This document shows, piece after piece, positions 1 through 6,969 of a stretch of DNA of 12,287 nt. The DNA lies in NCBI GenBank assembly GCA_022711195.1, contig JAKLFN010000041.1, forward strand, positions 1 through 12,287, given 5' to 3'. The stretch is from Bacteroidota bacterium (GTDB lineage Bacteria > Bacteroidota > Bacteroidia > Bacteroidales > VadinHA17). The notes below the pieces were generated by a model. That model was not told the DNA's origin and did no database searches. It was given only the letters and a program-made list of their open reading frames with translations. How positions within the stretch are numbered: position 1 is the stretch's first letter; each line of letters begins with the position of its first letter. The position numbers and the translations under genes are program-made.

Positions 1-366
1 GCTTTTTGGGTATGGAAGGATCCTTCAAAAGCACCTTTGCCGGTATGGCCCGGCGAAATTGACGGCAAACAGTATGGAAGAGAAAAACTTGAGGAATACT
101 ATAAGCAGTGGATAGACCTTAAAGACAGGGGAACAGGAGTTCACTGCGGTGAATGCGGCTGCTACAGCAAGACTCCACATAACGTTTTCCTGGCATGGTT
201 CGGTGATGTGCTGGACATACTTACAAAAGCAGGGATCGGTTATGCTCTGTGGAACTTCAGGGGCGACTTTGGCATAATGGACTCACGCCGGTCAGATGTT
301 GATTATAAAGACTGGTTCGGACACAAGCTCGACACCAGGCTCCTGGAACTGCTGAGGAAATATTAA
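1..366 (+). CDS. Glycoside hydrolase family 5 (endoglucanase-like), C-terminal part
   Basis: The reading frame is open from base 1 and ends with TAA at 364-366, so only about 121 C-terminal residues are visible; the TTG at 37 is an internal Leu codon, not a start. The segment GVHCGECGC carries a Glu (codon 151-153) in the position of the GH5 catalytic nucleophile (consensus G-E-x-G at the end of beta-strand 7). The following YALWNFRGDFGIMDS matches the GH5 strand 8 region with its conserved substrate-stacking Trp. GH5 enzymes are retaining beta-glycosidases acting on cellulose and other beta-glucans or mannans; substrate and subfamily cannot be fixed from this fragment. The N-terminal half with the acid/base Glu and any signal peptide lies outside the window. 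The assignment is from remembered family motifs; the family is quite sure, the specificity open. Confidence 0.83.
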   Translation, partial: AFWVWKDPSKAPLPVWPGEIDGKQYGREKLEEYYKQWIDLKDRGTGVHCGECGCYSKTPHNVFLAWFGDVLDILTKAGIGYALWNFRGDFGIMDSRRSDVDYKDWFGHKLDTRLLELLRKY

Positions 367-367
367 C

Positions 368-415
368 GGCAAGGGGCTCAGGCCTGCACTGACCGAAGCC
401 TCAGTGGCAAGGGGC
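368..415. repeat. 10-bp direct repeat with small hairpin after the GH5 gene
   Basis: GGCAAGGGGC occurs at 368-377 and again at 406-415. Between them CACTGA (388-393) and TCAGTG (401-406) can form a 6-bp stem with a 7-nt loop. The block starts 2 bases after the GH5 stop codon. It lacks the T-tract of an intrinsic terminator, so a role in ending the GH5 transcript is only possible. Confidence 0.4.
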
Positions 416-428
416 CAGGGATGGCTTA

Positions 429-436
429 TATATTTG
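429..436 (+). promoter_or_regulatory. Bacteroidota-type -7 promoter element for the three-gene operon
   Basis: TATATTTG is an exact match to the Bacteroidota -7 consensus TAnnTTTG and lies 52 bases before the ATG of the first operon gene. No convincing TTTG -33 box is visible at the usual spacing. It would place the transcript start near 441-444, just ahead of the palindromic array at 453-479. Confidence 0.5.
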
Positions 437-452
437 CACTTCTTGATTATTC

Positions 453-479
453 CACATAAATTTATGTGAAATTTCACAT
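453..479. promoter_or_regulatory. Overlapping double palindrome (three alternating boxes), probable operator or leader switch
   Basis: CACAT (453-457), ATGTG (464-468) and CACAT (475-479) are each separated by the same hexamer AAATTT. This makes two perfect 16-bp palindromes, 453-468 and 464-479, that share the central ATGTG. The boxes repeat every 11 bp, about one helical turn, which suits cooperative binding of a dimeric regulator on one DNA face. At RNA level the two hairpins exclude each other. The array ends 9 bases before the ATG at 489 and lies downstream of the predicted -7 element, so it could act as a roadblock operator or as a translation switch. Confidence 0.55.
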
Positions 480-488
480 TCTTTGAAA

Positions 489-1538
489 ATGTCCCGGATA
501 AATGAAGATCTGATCAGGACAGTTTTTAACGAGATGCTCAGGCACAAGGCTGCACTGGCAAAAATGGTTACAGGCGAGGATGAGGAGGAAGAGGTGACCG
601 ATTTCCGTGTACTTGCCGATCTTGTAATAAAAAACTTCCCGTGGCCGATAGGAGTTGAACTTCGCAGGCTCTTTTCGGGATCGATGCGGCAGCTCGACAG
701 GCTGCGCCTCGACCAGATCTTCAAGACTATCGAGCGCTCGATGCAGTTCCTGAGCTTTGTAATGCTGTCACAGCTCGTAAAGGAAAAGAGTGAAAGCCGC
801 ATCGCTATCCCTGAATCATTCAGCAGGGAATTCAATAACAGGTTCTTGGTTCTTTCAATGGGAAACTTCGCCTGGCTCATCAGAAGCATAGGCAATATTT
901 TCGATGAGCAGAAGACAGAGTGGTTCATGCCCGAGATGGCAGAAAACTTCAATGGGAAGTTCTATAATGCACTCGATTTCTGGATCCCCGAACGTAACGA
1001 AATAGGACATTACCAGATAAACCTCACACAGGAGGATATTGAAAAAAGGTGTGTTGAATATGAGGAGAAACTGACTTTTATCCTTCAGAAGATCGCCTTC
1101 CTGGCAAAATATAAGCTGGTGTCAGTCAAAGAGATAAAAGTTATCAAGTCGAAGGTTCAGCAGGCCACCTTTCAACATATAATTGATCTCCTTAACAGTT
1201 CTGATTCTGATTTCAGGGCAAAGGAATTTGAGGAACCCTCATTTACCGAAAGCCATTCGGTGCTTCTTATGAAAACCATGAAATCGCTGGAACAGTATCT
1301 AAACCTCTCTCCTCTTATCATCGATACAAGCACTGAGATCCTTGACACAAAAGAAAAGTTTGATATCAAGAAAGACATATTCATGTACTCAAAATTCAGG
1401 AACGATCAGCTGATGTACCTGGGCACTGAAGTAACTGAGAAATGCGATCTGCGCTCGCTTAAGAACTATGAGATACTGCTGAAGGAATTCAGGCAGATGG
1501 TGACGACATTAACAGGATCGGAACAGACTCTTAACTGA
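489..1538 (+). CDS. Helical cytoplasmic protein with possible HEPN motif, first gene of the STAND operon
   Basis: This 349-residue protein is not recognised as a named family. The ATG at 489 was chosen over the in-frame TTG at 483 because it is the only standard start after the palindromic leader. No signal peptide or membrane segment is present. It is mostly helical by composition, with an acidic run (residues 30-35). RNEIGH at residues 169-174, coding bases 993-1010, fits the Rx4-6H motif of HEPN nucleases, including the Asn often found after the Arg, and lies before a long helix as in HEPN folds. The C-terminal part (about 270-312) looks strand-rich (LSPLIID, DIFMYSKF) and may be a second small domain. 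Its stop is 12 bp before the STAND NTPase gene, so the two are almost certainly co-transcribed. By analogy with STAND-associated conflict systems it may be the effector or an adaptor; the HEPN reading rests on one motif and context and is only moderately likely. Confidence 0.88.
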   Translation: MSRINEDLIRTVFNEMLRHKAALAKMVTGEDEEEEVTDFRVLADLVIKNFPWPIGVELRRLFSGSMRQLDRLRLDQIFKTIERSMQFLSFVMLSQLVKEKSESRIAIPESFSREFNNRFLVLSMGNFAWLIRSIGNIFDEQKTEWFMPEMAENFNGKFYNALDFWIPERNEIGHYQINLTQEDIEKRCVEYEEKLTFILQKIAFLAKYKLVSVKEIKVIKSKVQQATFQHIIDLLNSSDSDFRAKEFEEPSFTESHSVLLMKTMKSLEQYLNLSPLIIDTSTEILDTKEKFDIKKDIFMYSKFRNDQLMYLGTEVTEKCDLRSLKNYEILLKEFRQMVTTLTGSEQTLN

Positions 1539-1550
1539 CAACCGGAAATA

Positions 1551-4454
1551 ATGCAGAAGAATCCTTTTAAGTTCCTGGATAGTTTCACGAAAGATGATCG
1601 TGAGATCTTCTTCGGCAGGGACAAGGAGATCGAGGAGCTTCATTCGAGGGTATTCGAAAGCAAGATACTGCTTGTGTACGGCACATCGGGGACTGGCAAA
1701 TCGTCTCTGATCAACTGCGGACTCGCAAATAAATTCAATGATTCCGACTGGCTGCCGGTAAGCGTGAGAAGGGGTAATGATATAAACCGGGCTCTATTTG
1801 AGGCTCTGGCCAGGATCGCGATAACCCGGAGCCCTTTTGAAAAGGATCCGTCAGCAGCGACAGTTTCATATAATCTCGAGAAGCTGCTGAAGTCAGTATG
1901 GCTTGATCATTTCCGGCCGGTGTTTATCATCTTCGACCAGTTTGAAGAACTGTTTATATTCGGAAGCCGGGAAGAAAAGAATGAACTGATAAAAAATGTT
2001 TCGAAAGTAGTTGCATCAGATATACAATGCCGTTTTATATTTTCCATAAGAGAAGAATACCTGGCAGGTGTTACCGAGTTTGAAAGAGTGATCCCCTCCG
2101 TCCTTTCAAACAGGATAAGAATTGAAAAGATGACCCGGCAGAATGCAATAAATACCATTGAGGGACCCTGCAGAATAAAAGATATTGACGTTGAACCCGG
2201 ATTTGCTGAGGCCCTTCTTCAGAAGCTGAATCCAGGCAATCCTGAGGTCGAACTGACATGGCTTCAGATCTACCTCGACAAGATAATGAAACTGGCAGAT
2301 ACTGAAGATCAGGGCGTTAGCCGCTTCACCATGGAAATGCTTGACAAGGCCGGGGATGTGAAGGATATCCTGGGATCATTCCTCGAGGAACAGGTATCAC
2401 AGCTGAGCGATCCGGAAGCCGGACTGACAATACTGAAAGCATTTGTATCATCAAAAGGGACAAAGCACCAGATAACAGAGGAGCAGGTGATTGAGTATAC
2501 AGGCACCATTGGAAAGCATATCGACAAGGAAGAGGTGAAGGAACTGATACAAAAATTCATCAGGCTCAGGATCCTGCGCGACAAGGATGAGGATGGCAGG
2601 TATGAGCTGCGTCACGATTCACTTGCTTCAAAGATCTATGAAAAAATAACTGTTGTCGAGAAGGAACTTCTTGAGATAAAATCGTTCATTGAGAATGCTT
2701 TCTCCAATTACACCAGGAGGGGCTTTCTGCTGGCAGAGGATGATCTGAAATATATTGCACCCTACGAAGACAAGCTTTTCCTTAATGAAAGAAGCCTCAG
2801 GTTCATTGAGGAGAGCAGGAAAGAACTGCACCGCGCAAGAAGAAGAAGGCTGAATATTGCAGTTGCGGTCGTGTCGGTTGTTATCGTCCTTCTTTCATTA
2901 TTCTCGGTTTGGGCAATGAGGTCGAGGAAAAATGCTATTACTCTGAAGAAAATGGCTCTGGAGCAGAAAGATGCGGCGGTTAGGTCAAAAGAGGAAGCCG
3001 ATTCGGCAAAACAGGCGGCTCTTTTTTCCAAGCTGCAGGCAGAAGAAAACGCCAGGATTGCAATGGAAGCCAGAAATCAGTCGGAAACAGCCAGGAGAGA
3101 AGCTCTCAAAGCCAGGGAAAATGCATTGCAGCAAAAAGCAATTGCCGAAAGAATGTCAGCCCTTGCAAATGAGCAGGCTGAAAAAGCCGAAGAAGAAAGG
3201 CTGGTTGCCGAGCAGCAAAAGACAATAGCACTGACTGCTGAAAAAGAAGCAAAAAGATTAAGTCTGCTTGCAACGGCACAGAACCTTGCACTTTCATCGC
3301 TTGCATTAAGCAGGAAACCTGCAATGATGGGACTTCTGGCAGTACAGTCATATAATTTCCATACCAACAATGGCGGAATTCCTGATGATCCGGTCATCTT
3401 CCGGGCACTGGATAAGGCATGGTCAGTGACAGACAGTTCAAGACATTCTCTCCTGAAAGGCGCAAAAAGTGAGATTATATCCCTTGCAGAGAACAGCGAT
3501 GGTATCGTCGGAGCAGATATCGATGGAGTGATTACCTCATTTGACAATGAAGGTTCTGTGAAAGTAATAAGGGAGCAGCAGGAGGAACCGTTCACCAGCT
3601 TCATCAGCATGAGCCCTGACGGGAAGCATCTATTGACCGGCTTCGAGAACAACCGTCTTGAGATCCATGCTATTGAAAAAGAGACTCCTGTTAAACTGGT
3701 TTTAACCGGACACAATGGTCTGGTTAAGGCTGCTGCCTGGAGTGTGGATGGGAAATATGCAGCAACAGGCGGTACTGACAGCCTGATAATAATTTGGAAT
3801 GTCACCGGTTCAGCTTTCGGTACCGGGAACATAATCAGATGCGGATCAGCAGTCAGAGCCCTGGCCTTCTGCGGAGGGGACTCACTGATCTCGGCAAATG
3901 CTGATGGTTCAGTGAACCTCTGGGACCTGTCCGGACATTCTCATGAAGAATTGTACTCATCGCCTGATGACCAGGTTCTTTGCCTGGCATACGACTGGTC
4001 GAGAGGCATCCTGCTGGCCGGAGTATCAAATGGCTGGATGTACTGGATGGATCTAAACGACACAAAGAGAATACTCGTAAGATCGGCAGCACATTCGACA
4101 GGCATCGACCATATTACCTTCAACAAGGATTTCTCCCTGGTTGCCACGTCGGCATGGGACAATGTGATACATATATATAATTATTCAATATATTTTGAAT
4201 CTCATGATTTTGTCACAGGTGTCAGAAGCATTGAAGATACCGACTCCAGAACACGATCACTCATTTTCAGTGACGATGACAAGCTGGTTGCCGGAATGTC
4301 AGACAGGAGCATCAGGATTTGGGAAACATCCTCATCGGAGCTTGCTGCAATGATTTGCAGGAAAATAAACAGGGATATGACAATAACCGAATGGAACAAT
4401 TATATAGGTGAAGAGATACCCTATGAAAGAACCTGTAACAGGAATCCTAAATAA
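1551..4454 (+). CDS. Transmembrane STAND NTPase with coiled coil and WD40 propeller
   Basis: A 967-residue protein of the nSTAND1/WD40 type, often labelled 'high-affinity carbon uptake protein Hat/HatR' in Bacteroidota without good reason. Order of domains: N-terminal lead FFGRDKEIEEL (about 20-30), Walker A GTSGTGKS (44-51), Walker B IIFDQFEE (126-133), sensor Arg in SIREEYL (167), helical/winged-helix region ending in the conserved YELRHDSLA (351-359). One hydrophobic helix (about 435-456) is flanked by RARRRR and RSRK, followed by a long Ala/Glu/Lys/Gln-rich coiled coil (about 460-585) and WD40 repeats to near the end, with blade-closing Trp at 749, 791 and 924. The C-terminal tail (ITEWNNYIGEEIPYERTC) is typical of prokaryotic STAND-WD40 proteins. 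STAND proteins are nucleotide-driven switches that oligomerise when their sensor domain binds a trigger. The membrane helix puts NTPase and propeller on opposite sides, so the propeller would be periplasmic if the NTPase is cytoplasmic. It is second in the operon. Confidence 0.93.
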   Translation: MQKNPFKFLDSFTKDDREIFFGRDKEIEELHSRVFESKILLVYGTSGTGKSSLINCGLANKFNDSDWLPVSVRRGNDINRALFEALARIAITRSPFEKDPSAATVSYNLEKLLKSVWLDHFRPVFIIFDQFEELFIFGSREEKNELIKNVSKVVASDIQCRFIFSIREEYLAGVTEFERVIPSVLSNRIRIEKMTRQNAINTIEGPCRIKDIDVEPGFAEALLQKLNPGNPEVELTWLQIYLDKIMKLADTEDQGVSRFTMEMLDKAGDVKDILGSFLEEQVSQLSDPEAGLTILKAFVSSKGTKHQITEEQVIEYTGTIGKHIDKEEVKELIQKFIRLRILRDKDEDGRYELRHDSLASKIYEKITVVEKELLEIKSFIENAFSNYTRRGFLLAEDDLKYIAPYEDKLFLNERSLRFIEESRKELHRARRRRLNIAVAVVSVVIVLLSLFSVWAMRSRKNAITLKKMALEQKDAAVRSKEEADSAKQAALFSKLQAEENARIAMEARNQSETARREALKARENALQQKAIAERMSALANEQAEKAEEERLVAEQQKTIALTAEKEAKRLSLLATAQNLALSSLALSRKPAMMGLLAVQSYNFHTNNGGIPDDPVIFRALDKAWSVTDSSRHSLLKGAKSEIISLAENSDGIVGADIDGVITSFDNEGSVKVIREQQEEPFTSFISMSPDGKHLLTGFENNRLEIHAIEKETPVKLVLTGHNGLVKAAAWSVDGKYAATGGTDSLIIIWNVTGSAFGTGNIIRCGSAVRALAFCGGDSLISANADGSVNLWDLSGHSHEELYSSPDDQVLCLAYDWSRGILLAGVSNGWMYWMDLNDTKRILVRSAAHSTGIDHITFNKDFSLVATSAWDNVIHIYNYSIYFESHDFVTGVRSIEDTDSRTRSLIFSDDDKLVAGMSDRSIRIWETSSSELAAMICRKINRDMTITEWNNYIGEEIPYERTCNRNPK

Positions 4455-5549
4455 ATGGGAGGAATGAAAAGATACCTTATTATATTTTTAATTGTATCTG
4501 TTTGCACTGCTGCATCAGCACAGCAACCCGGAGTTGTGGCTGCAGATGCAGGTTCATGTTCAGCACGGCTGGCTGATGCAGGGGTGTCATATAATTCAGG
4601 GCTTTTCCTGAAGTGCATCAGCATTATTGAGGAGGTTCTCGATAATTGTGCTCTACCGAGAAAGGAAAAACAGATTGCACTCGAGCTTCTGGCCAGGGCG
4701 TATATTGAAACCGGTGATCCGTTAAAGGCAGAAGCAACAGCTAATGTGCTGCTAAGGAAATTCCCTCATTATGAACTTATTGAGAGCGATAATCCTGAAC
4801 AGTATAACCGGCTGATTAAGAAGTATAAAATTCATCCTCTGATTACGATCGGTGTGAAGAACACAGCTAACTGGCTTCAGCATATGACAACCGGAGTATA
4901 TTCGGTGCTCGACGAGCTTGATTACAGCCAGCCACAGGCAAAAGAGCCATACTGGTTCACCTATTACGGGATGGCAGAATATGAATTTATCGACGGTCTC
5001 TCTGCAAATATTGACCTTATGTTTTTTCTATCATCTTACAGAAGGGATATCAGTGCAGATCCCACCTTTAATCTTACCTATATTGAGCACGATGGCTTCA
5101 TCGAGTTCCCTGTCTACCTGAAAAAATATTTTCATCTGGGTAAAAATTTCCTTGCTTACGCCTCCGGGGGAGCAGGTTTATTCTATATGTGGAAAGCAAG
5201 GGGTAATGTATATCTAACATATACAACCCAGGATGTAATCACAGGGAAGAATGCTGACTTCAGCGGAAAAATGGAAAACGTTAATTACCTGGACATGAAG
5301 AACAGAGCTACCGCTCAATGGAATGCCGGAATCGGTGTGGGATATAAGGTAAAGAACCTCAGACTGTTTCTGGATGCCAGGTATCTTGGTGAGATCGGCA
5401 GTTTCAATGCTCCCGAGAAGAGCGATATGTTCCCCGAACTGAAAAACGACTTCTTTTATATTGATCAGAAGATGAAGATTAACCAGTTTGAGCTTGGAGC
5501 TACCATCTCATATACCCTTTTCAACTCGGTAAAAAGGATCCGAAATTAG
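4455..5549 (+). CDS. Exported TPR-like / outer-membrane beta-barrel protein, third gene of the STAND operon
   Basis: The ATG at 4455 directly follows the TAA of the STAND gene (TAAATG), which suggests translational coupling. ATG 4464, giving MKRYLII, is an equally good start, as GGGAGG at 4457-4462 sits too close to it to help a choice. Residues 5-22 form a signal peptide with a probable cut after ASA (22/23). Residues 37-123 are helical and TPR-like, with SYNSGLFLKCISIIEEVL and LARAYIETGDPLKA, ending FPHYELIESDNPEQYNRLIKKY. From about 126 on, alternating aromatic and polar strands (ITIGVK, TYYGMAEYEF, FLAYASGGAGLFY, AGIGVGYKV, LGATISYTLF) fit an 8-12 strand barrel of the PorT-like 'outer membrane beta-barrel' type. 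This helical-head/barrel layout is familiar from Bacteroidota proteins of unknown role. Its position implies a periplasmic or outer-membrane partner for the WD40 half of the STAND protein. Exact function is unknown. Confidence 0.88.
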   Translation: MGGMKRYLIIFLIVSVCTAASAQQPGVVAADAGSCSARLADAGVSYNSGLFLKCISIIEEVLDNCALPRKEKQIALELLARAYIETGDPLKAEATANVLLRKFPHYELIESDNPEQYNRLIKKYKIHPLITIGVKNTANWLQHMTTGVYSVLDELDYSQPQAKEPYWFTYYGMAEYEFIDGLSANIDLMFFLSSYRRDISADPTFNLTYIEHDGFIEFPVYLKKYFHLGKNFLAYASGGAGLFYMWKARGNVYLTYTTQDVITGKNADFSGKMENVNYLDMKNRATAQWNAGIGVGYKVKNLRLFLDARYLGEIGSFNAPEKSDMFPELKNDFFYIDQKMKINQFELGATISYTLFNSVKRIRN

Positions 5550-5553
5550 GGTA

Positions 5554-6789
5554 CTACCTTCCTCTTCTGTAATAATGTTTGTGTTTTGGAGTAGCAGTCC
5601 GCGGCTTGTTATGATTAGGGTGCTGTTGTTTTGGCTTTACAACCGGATCATTATCAACCAGAGGATAAGGATGGTCATCAATAACCTTGATTTTTTTCGC
5701 GATGAGCTTTTCAATATCTCTCAGGTACTCTTTCTCAGATGCATCGCAAAAAGAGATAGCTGTCCCGTTTGCTCCGGCTCTTGCGGTTCTCCCAATACGA
5801 TGCACGTACGTCTCCGAAATATTGGGTATCTCATAATTGATAACATATTCAAGATCATCAACGTCGATGCCTCGGGCTGCAATATCTGTTGCAACAAGCA
5901 CACGCGTTGTCTGAGCTTTAAAGTTTGAAAGTGCACGCTGACGGGTATTCTGTGTCTTGTTTCCATGAATCGATTCTGCCGATATATTCTTCTTCTTCAG
6001 TATCTTAACAACTTTATCGGCGCCGAACTTTGTGCGTGTGAATACAAGAGCAGTTTTGATCTTTGTATCCTTCAGCAATTCAAGCAGAAGAGCGTTTTTG
6101 TTCCCTTTATCGGTGAAATACACATATTGGATTACTGTATCGACTGTTGATGCAGATGGAGTAACTTCCACTTTTACAGGTTTATAGACTATCGATCCTG
6201 CAAGTTTTACAATTGCCGGAGGCATCGTTGCAGAGAAGAAGAGTGACTGTCTTTTCTGCGGAAGCGATGCAATAATTTTTTTAACATCATGTATAAAGCC
6301 CATATCGAGCATCCTGTCGGCTTCGTCGAGAACAAATATCTCAATATCCCTAAGGGAGATAAATCCCTGGTTCATAAGGTCAAGAAGCCTTCCTGGTGTT
6401 GCAACCAGTATGTCAACTCCTTTCGCTAATGCGGCAGTCTGGGGATTCTGGGGGACTCCGCCGAAAACAACAGTGCATGTCAGGCTTGTGTGCCTTCCGT
6501 ACGCCTTAAAACTATCGTCGATCTGAATTGCCAGTTCCCTTGTTGGTGTGACAATAAGACTTCTAATCTTTCTCTTCCTTTCAAATGACCTGTTCTTGTA
6601 TAACATCTGCAAGATTGGAACTGCAAAGGCTGCCGTCTTTCCCGTACCCGTCTGTGCGCAGCCGATAAGGTCGTTACCTTTAAGTATAATAGGAATGGCC
6701 TGTACCTGTATTGGCGTTGGAATTGTATAACCTTCTTCTTTTAATGATTTAAGTATTGGTTCAATGATGTTCAATGATTCAAAATGCAT
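5554..6789 (-). CDS. rhlE: DEAD-box ATP-dependent RNA helicase, RhlE type
   Basis: This 411-residue protein has the full set of DEAD-box motifs. They are the Q motif with F3 and TPIQ (25-28), motif I AQTGTGKT (45-52), Ia PTRELA (82-87), Ib TPGR (131-134), II DEAD (155-158), III SAT (186-188), V ATDIAARGID (300-309) and VI HRIGRTARAG (330-339). The short basic tail (about 380-411, rich in Lys, His, Pro and ending YYRRGR) is typical of RhlE-like helicases of Bacteroidota and probably binds RNA. Such enzymes unwind short RNA duplexes in ribosome assembly, RNA turnover and cold adaptation in the cytoplasm. The gene is convergent with the barrel gene, with 4 bp between the stop codons. It has its own promoter element and a leader of about 70 bases holding a terminator-like hairpin. 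Paralogues (DeaD, CsdA, DbpA) have longer C-terminal domains, so RhlE is the best match. Confidence 0.95.
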   Translation of the reverse strand: MHFESLNIIEPILKSLKEEGYTIPTPIQVQAIPIILKGNDLIGCAQTGTGKTAAFAVPILQMLYKNRSFERKRKIRSLIVTPTRELAIQIDDSFKAYGRHTSLTCTVVFGGVPQNPQTAALAKGVDILVATPGRLLDLMNQGFISLRDIEIFVLDEADRMLDMGFIHDVKKIIASLPQKRQSLFFSATMPPAIVKLAGSIVYKPVKVEVTPSASTVDTVIQYVYFTDKGNKNALLLELLKDTKIKTALVFTRTKFGADKVVKILKKKNISAESIHGNKTQNTRQRALSNFKAQTTRVLVATDIAARGIDVDDLEYVINYEIPNISETYVHRIGRTARAGANGTAISFCDASEKEYLRDIEKLIAKKIKVIDDHPYPLVDNDPVVKPKQQHPNHNKPRTATPKHKHYYRRGR

Positions 6790-6824
6790 AAAATAGGTTT
6801 AGTGTAAATAATATGAAATAAAAA

Positions 6825-6841
6825 CTGCCTTGTAAAGGCGG
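6825..6841 (-). terminator. Small hairpin with T-run in the helicase leader, possible attenuator
   Basis: On the minus strand GCCTT-TAC-AAGGC (6827-6839) forms a 5-bp stem with a tight 3-base loop. After two bases it is followed by TTTTTATTT (6816-6824). It lies about 30 bases upstream of the helicase ATG and downstream of that gene's predicted -7 element, so it would sit in the leader. It may instead simply end read-through from the dehydrogenase gene. The stem is short, so termination would be weak. Confidence 0.35.
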
Positions 6842-6864
6842 GGATTATTCCGGAATTAAAGCGC

Positions 6865-6894
6865 CAAAGGTACTCCAATTGGCGGATATATAAA
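6865..6894 (-). promoter_or_regulatory. Promoter of the DEAD-box helicase gene
   Basis: Read on the minus strand, TACCTTTG (6872 to 6865) is an exact Bacteroidota -7 element. It is preceded, after an 18-base spacer, by TTTA (6894 to 6891), which is close to the -33 TTTG box. The start point would fall near 6858, next to a 10-bp palindrome ATTCCGGAAT at 6847-6856, leaving a leader of about 70 bases. Confidence 0.55.
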
Positions 6895-6940
6895 CTTTAG
6901 TTCTGGTAATTCTCAGAGGCGTCACACATTAAGCTTCAAT

Positions 6941-6964
6941 CTTGGGTCTTGGGTCTTGGGTCTT
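6941..6964. repeat. Tandem 7-bp repeat (CTTGGGT, 3.4 copies)
   Basis: CTTGGGT is repeated at 6941-6947, 6948-6954 and 6955-6961, followed by a partial CTT. The array ends 5 bases before the dehydrogenase stop codon, in intergenic DNA. It is probably a slippage-prone simple repeat; no coding or regulatory role is visible. Confidence 0.8.
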
Positions 6965-6969
6965 TTCTT

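Noticed and set aside
483..488. TTG start at 483 for the first operon gene
   Set aside because: ATG at 489 is two codons later, a stronger start, and leaves more distance from the palindromic array.
401..952. 183-residue minus-strand open frame overlapping the first operon gene
   Set aside because: Low-complexity Ser-rich product, antisense to a well-formed gene, with no neighbour or promoter to support it.
489..1550. Toxin-antitoxin reading of the first two operon genes
   Set aside because: Both proteins are far larger than usual HEPN/MNT-type pairs, and the second is a STAND NTPase rather than an antitoxin.
3077..3832. 251-residue open frame on the minus strand opposite the coiled coil and WD40 start
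   Set aside because: It mirrors the repetitive Ala/Glu/Lys codons of the STAND gene; its Ser/Ala/Phe/Leu-rich product matches no family and it has no start signal.
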